Below, in pieces: positions 1 to 7,251 of a stretch of DNA of 19,483 bases. Source of the DNA: Acidisphaera sp035272265 (lineage in GTDB: Bacteria > Pseudomonadota > Alphaproteobacteria > Acetobacterales > Acetobacteraceae); assembly GCA_035272265.1 (NCBI GenBank), contig DATEQV010000410.1:1-19483 (forward strand). Reading direction: 5' to 3'. The position numbers and the translations under genes are program-made. The notes beneath the pieces are model-generated. The model was not told where the DNA came from. It worked only from the letters and a program-made list of their open reading frames with translations, and did not search any database. Position 1 is the stretch's first letter. Every line of letters starts with the position of its first letter.

Positions 1-164
1 TTGCCGGCGCCGTTCGGGCCGATCAGTCCGAAGATTTCGCGGGCGCGCACCTGAAGGTCGACACGATCGACCGCGAGATGCCCGTCGTAGGATTTCGACA
101 GCGCCTGGGTTTCGATCACCAAGGCGGGCGTCGCGCTGCGGTCCCCTGGCGGGCTATCCGGCAC
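1..164 (-). CDS. ABC transporter ATP-binding protein, N-terminal fragment
   Basis: This is the start of an ABC-type ATPase that would power an unknown membrane transporter; the rest lies beyond the left edge. The 54 visible residues include a typical N-terminal beta-strand region (ALSKSYDGHLAVDRVDL) and then a Walker A P-loop reading GLIGPNGAGK just before the cut. The GTG start at 164 is chosen because AGGG lies 8 bases upstream; no in-frame ATG gives a better fit. The style resembles ATPases of ABC-2 type exporters, but the Q-loop, signature and Walker B motifs are outside the window, so the substrate cannot be guessed. It is transcribed away from the molybdenum hydroxylase operon, and the two share the 165-317 intergenic region. 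Confidence 0.85.
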   Translation of the reverse strand, partial: MPDSPPGDRSATPALVIETQALSKSYDGHLAVDRVDLQVRAREIFGLIGPNGAG

Positions 165-237
165 GGTGACATCCCTCAACGCGACATTCCTCGAGCGGCT
201 GGGTGCCGGATACGGCCGCGCCGCGTTCGAACCAGCG

Positions 238-251
238 TTGATACAGGTCAA
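238..251 (+). promoter_or_regulatory. FNR/Anr/FixK-like operator upstream of the molybdenum hydroxylase operon
   Basis: TTGATACAGGTCAA fits the CRP/FNR-family consensus TTGAT-N4-ATCAA with one mismatch (G for A in the second half-site). Its centre lies about 73 bases before the GTG start at 318. Possible -10 hexamers downstream are TGCAAT at 272-277, which would put the box close to -40, and TAAAGT at 283-288, which would put it near -50. The same motif with two spacer differences precedes the ATPase operon at 11432-11445. The site lies between divergent genes, so it could also influence the ABC gene starting at 164. Binding by a particular regulator is inference. Confidence 0.6.
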
Positions 252-317
252 TGCCGTGTGCGGCGGTGCGATGCAATCCTGATAAAGTATCGGGACATAT
301 GCCGCGGAGGCTGAATC

Positions 318-917
318 GTGCAGCGGCCACTATCGCGGCGCGCGCTGTTGCGCGGGTCGGCGGTGATGACAACGGAAATCGGCATGGCCAAGGTCGCGTT
401 CGCAGCGGGCCAGGAAGCAGCGGAACAGGGCGCGGCCGCCGTGGGGCCCGACGCGGTGCCGATCACGCTGACCGTGAACAGCGTGGAACACGCGCTGCGT
501 GTCGAGCCGCGCGCCACGCTGGCCGAGACCTTGCGCGGCCCGCTCGGGCTGACCGGCACCAAGATCGCCTGCAATCACGGGGCCTGCTCGGCGTGCACGG
601 TGTGGCTCGACGGGTTGCCGGTATGCGGGTGCATGACGCTGGCGATCGAGGTCGGCACTCGCGGGGTCACCACGATCGAGGGGCTGGCGATGGGTGGCGC
701 GCTGCACCCGGTGCAGGCGGCGTTCATCGAGCACGACGCGATGCAATGCGGATTCTGCACGCCGGGCATGGTGATGAGCTGTGCGGCGCTGCTGGCGCGC
801 ACGCCCGCGCCGACCGAGGACGCGGTGAAGGCGGCGATCAGCGGCCATGTCTGCCGCTGCGGCACCTATCCGCACGTCGTCGCGGCGACGCTGGCGGCGG
901 GAGCGCGGAAGGCATGA
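318..917 (+). CDS. Molybdenum hydroxylase 2Fe-2S subunit (PaoA/XdhA-small type)
   Basis: This is the electron-transfer subunit of a xanthine oxidase family enzyme, carrying two 2Fe-2S clusters between the molybdenum centre and FAD. In its 199 residues the plant-ferredoxin-like domain has C85-x4-C90-x2-C93-x11-C105, with an additional C103. The C-terminal helical domain has C144-x2-C147 and C179-x1-C181. The N-terminus carries a twin-arginine sequence, SRRALL at residues 6-11, as in the periplasmic E. coli PaoA. However, the following stretch contains R12, E20 and K25 and is poorly hydrophobic, so Tat export is uncertain. The GTG start at 318 has GGAG about 8 bases upstream. The stop overlaps the next gene's start as ATGA, indicating translational coupling. 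The substrate (aldehyde, isoquinoline or other N-heterocycle) is not readable from the sequence. Confidence 0.92.
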   Translation: MQRPLSRRALLRGSAVMTTEIGMAKVAFAAGQEAAEQGAAAVGPDAVPITLTVNSVEHALRVEPRATLAETLRGPLGLTGTKIACNHGACSACTVWLDGLPVCGCMTLAIEVGTRGVTTIEGLAMGGALHPVQAAFIEHDAMQCGFCTPGMVMSCAALLARTPAPTEDAVKAAISGHVCRCGTYPHVVAATLAAGARKA

Positions 918-3247
918 CCGACGAGACGCTTCGCCGTGAAACCTTCCCTGCCGGCATTCTGGGCGCCGGCCTGGGAACGGTCGAGCGCGACGTCCCGCCC
1001 GACGAACCGCCGCCGCTGCCGCCGAACGCGGAGCTGGCGCTGATCGGCAAGCCGATTCCGCGCATCAATGGTGTGGCGAAGGTGACCGGGGCGACGCGCT
1101 TCACAGTCGACGTCAGCCTGCCGGGGATGCTGCACGGTCGGATCCTACGCTCGCCCTTGCCGCACGCGCGGTTGCGCGCGATCGACGTCGCCGCCGCCGC
1201 GCGCCATCCGGGCGTTCGCGCGATCCTGACGATCGCGCGGCCGGACGACCCGGATGCGTCGGTGGTGCGCTATGTCGGCGCGCCGGTCGCAGCCGTCGCC
1301 GCCGTCTCGCCGAACGCGGCCGAGGAGGCGGCGGCGCTGATCGGTGTGGACTACGAGAAGCTGCCGTTCGTCACCGACATGGATGCGGCCCGAGAGCCGT
1401 CGGCGCCGCCGGTCTATCCGCCGGGCGCGGCGCCGCCGGGCCATCCGTCCGGTTATCCGGCGCGTCCCGATCTGCCGGTGAACGGCAACGTGCGCGGCCC
1501 GGCCACCGATCACCGCGGCGACACCGCGCAGGGTTTTGCCGCGGCCGAGGTGGTCGTGGACGGCGAGTACCGGACGCAGGTGCAGACCCATTGCTGCATG
1601 GAGCCGCACGCGATCGTCGCCGACTGGCGCGACGACGGGCTGACGGTGCACATGTCGACGCAGTTCACCGCCGGTGTGCGCCAGGAACTCGCCGCGGCTT
1701 TCGGTCTGCCGCTGGGCCGCGTGCGCGTGGTGGTCGACGGAATGGGCGGCGGGTTCGGGTCGAAGTCGCAGCTCGGCGCGTATGGGCGCATCGCGGTGGT
1801 GCTGTCGCGGCAGGCGAAGGCGCCGGTGCGCATCGCCTTGCATCGCGACGAGGAGCAGATGGATTCCGGCAACCGGCCGGGGACGTGGCAGCGGCTGCGG
1901 ATCGGCGCGCGGCGGGACGGCACGCTGACGGCGATCTCGCTGGTCAGCTACGGCACGGCGGGCGTCACGGTCGGCGCCGGCGTCGGCAACAACGCGCAGG
2001 CGCTGTACGCGTGCCCGAACTTCGAGTCCGCGCAGCACGACGTGTTCACCAACGGCGGCCCCGGCTGCGCCATGCGCGGGCCGGGCAACACGCCGGGCGC
2101 GTTCGCGCTGGAACAGGCCATCGACGAACTGGCCGAGCGCCTGTCGCTCGATCCGGTGGCGCTGCGCGACAGGATCGACCCGAGCCGCGCGCGGCGCGAG
2201 GAGCGGCGCATCGGCGCCGAGCGCATCGGCTGGCAGCGGCGCCGCCCGCCGGGCGCCGATGCGGGGCCGGTCAAGCGCGGGCTCGGGATGGCGCAGTCGA
2301 TCTGGGGTGCGAACGTGCAGCTCAATGCCGGCTGCGAAGTGCGGGTGATGCGCGACGGCTCGGTGGAGGTGCTGTCGAGCGCGCAGGACATCGGCAGCGG
2401 CATCGGCACCGTGCTGGCGCAGACCGTGGGCGAGGTGTTCGGGCTGCGGCCCGAGGCGATCACGGTGCGCATCGGCGATACCGAGTTTCCCGGCGGCGGG
2501 CCGTCGTATGGCAGCCGCACCACTGCCTCGGTCACGCCGCCGGCGCGCACCGCCGCGTGGCGGGTGCTGTCCGTGCTGTTGCGCGAGGCGGGGCTGGCGC
2601 TGAACGCAAACCCCGCCGATCTGGTCGCGCGCGACGGGCGCATCATGGTACGCGGCGATGCGGCGCGCGCGATGGAGTTCCGCGCCGCGGCGGCGCGGCA
2701 GCGCACGGACCGGATCAGTGCCGTCGCGTATCGCAGCGACGACTATGGCGGGTTCAAGCGGCGGATGGGCGACGCGGCGCTGGCGCATGAAGACCTGGGC
2801 GGCGTGCAGTTCGCGGAGGTCGCGGTGGATACGGAGACCGGCGTGATCCGGGTCGAGCGGGTGGTGGCGGTGCAGGATTGCGGCCGGCCGATGAACCCGC
2901 TGCTGCTCGAAAGCCAGGTGCAGGGCGGCGTGCTGATGGGACTGTCGTACGCGCTGTTCGAGGAGCGGCTGCTCGATCCGCACACCGGGTGGATGGTGAA
3001 CCCGAACCTGGAGCAGTACAAGCTGGCCGGTGCGCGCGACGCGCCCGCGATCGACGTCGTCGTGCTGGAGAACTATCAGGGCAACAGTGCCACCGACGCG
3101 TACGGCATCGCCGAGCCGTCGAACATCGCCACCGCGCGGGCGATTGCCAATGCGGTCTACAACGCGACCGGTGTGCGCATGCGCGCTCTGCCGATGACGC
3201 CGGCCGCGGTGCTGGCGGCACTCGGCAAGGTGCCGGCGAGGAGCTAG
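914..3247 (+). CDS. Molybdenum hydroxylase large subunit, molybdopterin-binding (PaoC/XdhB-like)
   Basis: This is the catalytic subunit that binds the molybdenum-pterin cofactor and hydroxylates an aldehyde or heterocycle with water as the oxygen source. Its 777 residues match the family size. The aldehyde oxidase a/b hammerhead domain starts at about residue 43 (GKPIPRINGVAKVTG). The cofactor-contact motif GGGFGSK is near residue 277. The catalytic glutamate is very probably E734 in GIAEPSN, equivalent to the base Glu of xanthine oxidase; the usual GxGEP context here reads AEP. The ATG start at 914 overlaps the upstream stop. The same frame is open back to 251, but that part has no family similarity and overlaps the 2Fe-2S gene. 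No XdhC/PaoD-type maturation chaperone gene is present in the window. Confidence 0.92.
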   Translation: MTDETLRRETFPAGILGAGLGTVERDVPPDEPPPLPPNAELALIGKPIPRINGVAKVTGATRFTVDVSLPGMLHGRILRSPLPHARLRAIDVAAAARHPGVRAILTIARPDDPDASVVRYVGAPVAAVAAVSPNAAEEAAALIGVDYEKLPFVTDMDAAREPSAPPVYPPGAAPPGHPSGYPARPDLPVNGNVRGPATDHRGDTAQGFAAAEVVVDGEYRTQVQTHCCMEPHAIVADWRDDGLTVHMSTQFTAGVRQELAAAFGLPLGRVRVVVDGMGGGFGSKSQLGAYGRIAVVLSRQAKAPVRIALHRDEEQMDSGNRPGTWQRLRIGARRDGTLTAISLVSYGTAGVTVGAGVGNNAQALYACPNFESAQHDVFTNGGPGCAMRGPGNTPGAFALEQAIDELAERLSLDPVALRDRIDPSRARREERRIGAERIGWQRRRPPGADAGPVKRGLGMAQSIWGANVQLNAGCEVRVMRDGSVEVLSSAQDIGSGIGTVLAQTVGEVFGLRPEAITVRIGDTEFPGGGPSYGSRTTASVTPPARTAAWRVLSVLLREAGLALNANPADLVARDGRIMVRGDAARAMEFRAAAARQRTDRISAVAYRSDDYGGFKRRMGDAALAHEDLGGVQFAEVAVDTETGVIRVERVVAVQDCGRPMNPLLLESQVQGGVLMGLSYALFEERLLDPHTGWMVNPNLEQYKLAGARDAPAIDVVVLENYQGNSATDAYGIAEPSNIATARAIANAVYNATGVRMRALPMTPAAVLAALGKVPARS

Positions 3248-3249
3248 CG

Positions 3250-4275
3250 ATGCAACGCTTCGCCTGGATGAGCGCGCGGACCGTGTCGCAAGCTGCCGCT
3301 GCCGCGACCGCAATCACGGCGGAGCTGATGACACGTCCGGCCGATGCGACGCCGACCGAGGCGGCGATCGTGAAGGCCGGCGGGCTCGACGTGCTCGATC
3401 TGCTGAAGGAGAACCTGCTGGCGCCCGCACGCCTGGTCAGCCTGCGGGAAATCCCCGGGCTTGATGTCATAGCAGAGGAAGCGGGCGAGCTGCGCATCGG
3501 CGCGATGGCCACACTCGCTCGCGTGGCCGCCGATGCGTCCGTCGGGCAACGCTATCCGGCGCTGGCCGATGCGCTGCGCAGTGCGGCGAGTCCGCAGATC
3601 CGCAACGTCGCCACGTTGGGCGGCAATCTGCTGCAGCGCCCGCGCTGCTGGTATTTCCGCGCCGAGGCCTTCCGGTGCCTGCGCAAGGGCGGCGGCCATT
3701 GCTTCGCGCATGGCGGCGAGAACCAGTATCACGCCATCTTCGACAACCAGGCCTGCGCGATCGTGCATCCGTCCACCGCCGCGACCGTGCTCGTGGCACT
3801 CGGGGCGAGCGTCACGCTGGCAGATGCCGGCGGTGCCACGCGCCGCGTTCTGCTGGAGGATTTCTTGGTCGGCCCGGACCAGGACATGCAGCGCGAGAAC
3901 GACCTTCGGCCGCACGAGATCCTGATCGCCGTCCATCTGCCGCCGGCGTCGCCCGATGCGGGGATGGCGTATCTGAAGCAGGGGCAGAAGGAGTCGTTCG
4001 ACTGGCCGCTGGCCGACGTGGCGGTGGTGCTGGAGCGCGATCCGGCCGGCGTCTGCAAGCGCGCCCGCGTGGTGCTGGGCGCGGCGGCGCCGGTGCCGTA
4101 CCGGGCCGCCCGCGCCGAAGCCGCGCTGACCGGACGGCGCGTGGACGAGACGTTGGCGAAGGAGGCCGCGCAAGCCGCGATCCAGGGCGCGACCCCGCTG
4201 AGCCGCAACGGCTACAAGCTGCCGCTGTTCGCAACCCTGGTGCGCCGGGCCGTCCTGCAGGCGGAGGCCGGCTGA
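3250..4275 (+). CDS. Molybdenum hydroxylase FAD subunit with probable 4Fe-4S insertion (PaoB-like)
   Basis: This is the FAD-binding middle subunit, passing electrons from the iron-sulfur clusters to an acceptor. The 341-residue protein has the FAD_binding_5 fold signatures: a region around RLVSLREIPGL, then the pyrophosphate-binding segment IRNVATLGGNLLQ (about residues 118-130), and a C-terminal CO-dehydrogenase flavoprotein domain. Directly after GGNLLQ it has C133-x9-C143-x7-C151 and then C169. This resembles the insertion that holds a 4Fe-4S cluster in PaoB and in the beta subunit of 4-hydroxybenzoyl-CoA reductase. The ATG at 3250 follows the upstream stop by 2 bases and has GAGGAG close upstream. 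Gene order here is small-large-medium, whereas E. coli paoABC is small-medium-large. Assignment to an FAD subunit is firm; the 4Fe-4S cluster is inferred from the cysteines. Confidence 0.9.
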   Translation: MQRFAWMSARTVSQAAAAATAITAELMTRPADATPTEAAIVKAGGLDVLDLLKENLLAPARLVSLREIPGLDVIAEEAGELRIGAMATLARVAADASVGQRYPALADALRSAASPQIRNVATLGGNLLQRPRCWYFRAEAFRCLRKGGGHCFAHGGENQYHAIFDNQACAIVHPSTAATVLVALGASVTLADAGGATRRVLLEDFLVGPDQDMQRENDLRPHEILIAVHLPPASPDAGMAYLKQGQKESFDWPLADVAVVLERDPAGVCKRARVVLGAAAPVPYRAARAEAALTGRRVDETLAKEAAQAAIQGATPLSRNGYKLPLFATLVRRAVLQAEAG

Positions 4276-4288
4276 AGGCTCCTGGCCG

Positions 4289-4768
4289 TTACGTGTGCTG
4301 GCCCCAGGTCAGGAACAGCCCCGCCTCGCCCAGATTACCGCCCGGGTATTCGAGGATGCGCGCCGCGATCCCGAACCCCTTCGGCTGCAGCTGGTCGTGC
4401 CAGATCCGGTAGATGTCGTGGGCCGCCCCTGTCAGGGTCGCCGGCCAGTTCTTCTCGCCGATATTGATGGCGCGGCCGCCGTCCGTGCATTGCGCGCTCG
4501 GGAAGTGCAGCAGCAGCGATTCGTGCTCGGCCCGGGCCGCTGCCTTGCGCGCGCGGTGCAGCAGCTCGCGCCAGACCTTGTCGTCGGTGTGGTGCTCGAT
4601 CGCGGCGCGCACGCCTTCGATGTGGCGTTCCGCTTCGTGACGCCGGTCGTCGGTGCCGTGGACGCGGGCGTTGGTGAACGCCTCCATGACGGCGCGGAGC
4701 CCGCCAGCGGATAGGCTCGTGCGACCCGGGGGCCCGGATGCGGACTTCTTCTGGTCTTCCCCGGTCAT
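4289..4768 (-). CDS. Uncharacterised conserved-looking protein, 159 aa
   Basis: I do not recognise a function. The protein has a disordered, Ser/Gly-rich start, then a charged helical region rich in His, Arg and Glu (residues about 35-85). A compact C-terminal part follows with LLLHFPSAQCTDGGRAIN, a Trp/Pro-containing segment, and GFGIAARILEYPGGN ending in LFLTWGQ. The pattern recalls small uncharacterised proteins common in alphaproteobacteria, an impression from memory and not a search. There is no signal peptide or membrane helix, so it is probably cytoplasmic. The ATG at 4768 is preferred over one at 4795 because GGAGG lies 5 bases before it. It follows atpG by 30 bases but has its own perfect TATAAT, so it can be expressed apart from the ATPase operon. 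Its stop is 13 bases from the convergent FAD-subunit gene. Confidence 0.75.
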   Translation of the reverse strand: MTGEDQKKSASGPPGRTSLSAGGLRAVMEAFTNARVHGTDDRRHEAERHIEGVRAAIEHHTDDKVWRELLHRARKAAARAEHESLLLHFPSAQCTDGGRAINIGEKNWPATLTGAAHDIYRIWHDQLQPKGFGIAARILEYPGGNLGEAGLFLTWGQHT

Positions 4769-4797
4769 GGCGTCCTCCTGCAAATGTCTTGGCAAGC

Positions 4798-4825
4798 ATT
4801 ATACCCCGCCCGGTGACGGGTCATA
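4798..4825 (-). promoter_or_regulatory. Sigma-70-type promoter for the 159-aa protein
   Basis: On the minus strand a perfect TATAAT occupies 4803-4798, overlapping the TAA stop of atpG. TATGAC at 4825-4820, a partial match to TTGACA in register with its GAC, lies 16 bases upstream. Transcription would start near 4791, giving a leader of about 22 bases with a strong GGAGG ribosome binding site. A consensus -10 stands out in such GC-rich DNA. The interrupted palindrome CTTGGCAAG (4788-4796) covers the predicted start site and could be an operator, but this is speculative. Confidence 0.5.
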
Positions 4826-5707
4826 CACCCGCGCGCCGGAATGATCGGGGTCGCCCGCGGCCCCCGGCCGGCTGGCCCGCTCGCCGGCGGCGAGTTCCAG
4901 CACTTCGGCGGTGATCTCCTCCTGCCGGACCCGCCTCTGCAACGACTGCAGCGACGTCAACTGGCGCTCGACCTGGCTGTGGGCGGCCGTCATCGCCTGC
5001 ATGCGCGCCTCGTTTTCGGCGGCGAAGGCGTGCAGGGCGGCCTGGCAGAGCTGGGCGTGCATGTAGTCGTCGGCCAGGTTGCTGAGCAGCGCGCGTGGAT
5101 CGAGGTTGACCAGCGGCGCATTCCCGTCCGGCGGCGGGGGGAACGCCGTCAGGTCCAGCGGCAGCAGGCGCTGTCGCGCCACCTCGATGCCGCGGCCACG
5201 CTGCGGCCGGCTGAAGACGACGTCCAGCCGGTTGATCTCGCCCGTGGCGATATGGGCGTAGAGCGCGTCGGCGATCCGCTCGGCGAGCTTCGGGACGCCC
5301 GATGAATGCGCGGGCATCGCGCTGCGCCAGCGCGGGACCAGGCCCCGTTCGGCCGCCGCTGCGCTGCCCCGCGTGCCGATCAGGAACAGCTCGGAACGCA
5401 GGGCGTCTGCGGCGATCGCGTCCAGCACGCGGTCGCTGAATGCTCCGGCGAATCCCTGCTCGGCGCAGAACACCACCAAAGCGGAGCGATGCGGCCGGCT
5501 GCCGGCGTCGGGGCGCGGGCCGGCGGCCAGTGCGAAGGCGCGAGCGATAGCGGCGGCGATGGTGCCCGCGTAGATGTCGACGCTCGCGAGTTGCTCGCGC
5601 GCCTCCTGGACGCGCGCGGCGGCGATGCCGCGCATCGCGTTGACGATCAGGCCGAGCTGCCGGATGCCCTCCAGCCGCGCGGTGGTTTCGGCGAGCCGCT
5701 CGGTCAT
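4799..5707 (-). CDS. atpG: N-type ATPase gamma subunit
   Basis: This is the central rotor stalk of the F1-like head, coupling ATP hydrolysis or synthesis in the alpha-beta hexamer to rotation of the c-ring. The 302 residues start with the typical N-terminal coiled-coil helix (MTERLAETTARLEGIRQLGLIVNAMRGIAAARV pattern). They end with the partner helix, NEARMQAMTAAHSQVERQL, followed by the paired helix rich in Gln and Arg. A further tail of about 30 Gly/Pro/Asp-rich residues extends beyond the usual end. Position as last gene of the operon, after alpha, is the N-ATPase arrangement. The ATG overlaps the atpA stop as ATGA. Divergence from housekeeping gamma subunits is considerable, as is usual in this family. 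Confidence 0.88.
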   Translation of the reverse strand: MTERLAETTARLEGIRQLGLIVNAMRGIAAARVQEAREQLASVDIYAGTIAAAIARAFALAAGPRPDAGSRPHRSALVVFCAEQGFAGAFSDRVLDAIAADALRSELFLIGTRGSAAAAERGLVPRWRSAMPAHSSGVPKLAERIADALYAHIATGEINRLDVVFSRPQRGRGIEVARQRLLPLDLTAFPPPPDGNAPLVNLDPRALLSNLADDYMHAQLCQAALHAFAAENEARMQAMTAAHSQVERQLTSLQSLQRRVRQEEITAEVLELAAGERASRPGAAGDPDHSGARVYDPSPGGV

Positions 5708-7251
5708 GGCCGGCTGTCCGTCTTGCCGGCGTGCGACGGTGTGGCGGCCTGCATGTGCAGATGAAGGGCCTGCAGAACCGTGCGCTTGCCTGCTTCGTCC
5801 AGCGTGCCGTTCTGTTCGATCATGTGCACGGCCGCCGGGGCGTCGCGGTCGAGCGCGTCGCCAAGGCCCCGGCGGAACGCGGCCACGTCCGGCACCGGCA
5901 GCGCGTCCAGCATGCCGGACTGCACGGCGAGCACCAGGGCCACCTCGTCGGCGAGCCGAAGCGGGGCGTGCTGCGGCTGGGCGAGGATCGCGCGGATGCG
6001 CGCGCCGCGGGCGAGCTGGGTGCGCACGCGTGTGTCCGGCACGCCGCCGAACCGCGTGAACACCTCCAGCTCGAGGAACTGCGCGTAGTCGAGACGAAGC
6101 GACTCGGCCGCTTCGCGCAACGCGCGCGCCTGGGTCTTGCCGCCGACCCGGCTGACGCTGGTGCCGACATCGACGGCCGGCTTCTGGCCTTCATGGAATA
6201 GCCGCTCGTCCAGGACGATCTGGCCGTCGGCGATCGAGATCAGGTTGGTCGGGATATAGGCGCTGAGGTTGCCCGCGTCGGTCTCGGCGATCGGCAGCGC
6301 GGTGAGCGAGCCGCCGCCCCGCTCCGCCGACAGCTTCGCCGCGCGCTCCAGCAGCCGCGCATGCACGTAGAACACGTCGCCCGGATAGGCCTCGCGGCCG
6401 GGGGTCTGGCGGGTCAGCAGCGCGATCTCGCGGTGGGTGGCGGCGTGCTTCGTCAGGTCGTCGAGCACGACCAGCGCGTGGCCGCCGCGATCGCGGAAAT
6501 ACTCCGCCATCGTGAAGCCGGCGAAGGGCGCGATCCATTGCAGGCCGGGCGAGCCGGACGGTGCGGCCACGATGATGATGCAGCGCTCCGGCGCGCCGTG
6601 CGCGGCGATCGCGTCGATGGCGCGGCGGACGCTCGAGCTTTTCTGGCCGACGGCGACATAGACGCAGATGATGTCGCTGGATTTCTGGTTGATGATCGTG
6701 TCGATGGCGATCGTCGACTTGCCGATGGCGCGGTCGCCGATGATGAGCTCGCGTTGCCCGCGGCCGAGGGCGAACAGCGTGTCAACGACGAGCAGGCCCG
6801 TCTGCACCGGTTGCGTCACAAGGTCGCGGTCGATGATCGCGGGCGCGGGGCGCTCGATCGGCTCGAGCGTGTCGGCCGTGACCGGGCCGCGGCCGTCGAG
6901 CGGGCAGCCGAGCGGATCGACGACGCGGCCGAGGAGCGCCGGTCCCACCGGCACGCGAGTCACGTCGCCCGTGCCTCGAACGCTATCGCCGGCTTGGATA
7001 GTGTCGACGTCGTCGAACAGGACGCAGCCGACCTGGTCGCGTTCGAGCACCTGGGCGAAGCCGAACTGACCCTTCTCGAACCGCAGCAGCTCGTCGAGGC
7101 GTACGTCGGGCAGGCCGGAGACCAGCGCGATGCCGTCCGCGACCTCGTCGACCCGGCCGATCTGCTCGGCCTGCGGGCCGAGCCGCGCCGCGCCGACCGC
7201 CGCACGGGCCTCGGCCAGCCATGCGTCGGCCCGGTCGCCGTCGTCAGCCAT
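5704..7251 (-). CDS. atpA: N-type ATPase alpha subunit
   Basis: This is the non-catalytic nucleotide-binding subunit of the head; three copies alternate with beta. The 515 residues carry a P-loop GDRAIGKST at 172-180 (housekeeping enzymes usually have GDRQTGKT), the Walker B-like LVVLDDL, and SVSRVGGKTQ. The arginine of that last motif corresponds to the arginine finger that reaches into the beta catalytic site. The N-terminus is short and retains only part of the region that contacts the delta subunit in ordinary F-ATPases, in keeping with the lack of a separate delta gene. Its start overlaps the end of atpF by 8 bases and its stop overlaps atpG by 4, so translation is tightly coupled. Confidence 0.95.
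   Translation of the reverse strand: MADDGDRADAWLAEARAAVGAARLGPQAEQIGRVDEVADGIALVSGLPDVRLDELLRFEKGQFGFAQVLERDQVGCVLFDDVDTIQAGDSVRGTGDVTRVPVGPALLGRVVDPLGCPLDGRGPVTADTLEPIERPAPAIIDRDLVTQPVQTGLLVVDTLFALGRGQRELIIGDRAIGKSTIAIDTIINQKSSDIICVYVAVGQKSSSVRRAIDAIAAHGAPERCIIIVAAPSGSPGLQWIAPFAGFTMAEYFRDRGGHALVVLDDLTKHAATHREIALLTRQTPGREAYPGDVFYVHARLLERAAKLSAERGGGSLTALPIAETDAGNLSAYIPTNLISIADGQIVLDERLFHEGQKPAVDVGTSVSRVGGKTQARALREAAESLRLDYAQFLELEVFTRFGGVPDTRVRTQLARGARIRAILAQPQHAPLRLADEVALVLAVQSGMLDALPVPDVAAFRRGLGDALDRDAPAAVHMIEQNGTLDEAGKRTVLQALHLHMQAATPSHAGKTDSRP

Noticed and set aside
251..913. Upstream in-frame extension of the molybdopterin subunit gene
   Set aside because: It overlaps the 2Fe-2S gene in another frame and shows only low-complexity Arg/Gly/Ala sequence; the ATGA overlap at 914 gives the family's normal start.
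1145..3313. A 722-codon open frame on the minus strand opposite the molybdopterin subunit
   Set aside because: Composition is Arg/His-rich shadow sequence with no family motifs; the plus strand encodes a complete recognisable enzyme. Long antisense frames are expected in DNA this GC-rich.
4281..4309. CCTGG...CCAGG pairing between the convergent ends of the FAD-subunit gene and the 159-aa gene as a bidirectional terminator
   Set aside because: The stem is only 5 bp with bulges, lies partly in coding sequence and has no T-tract on either strand.
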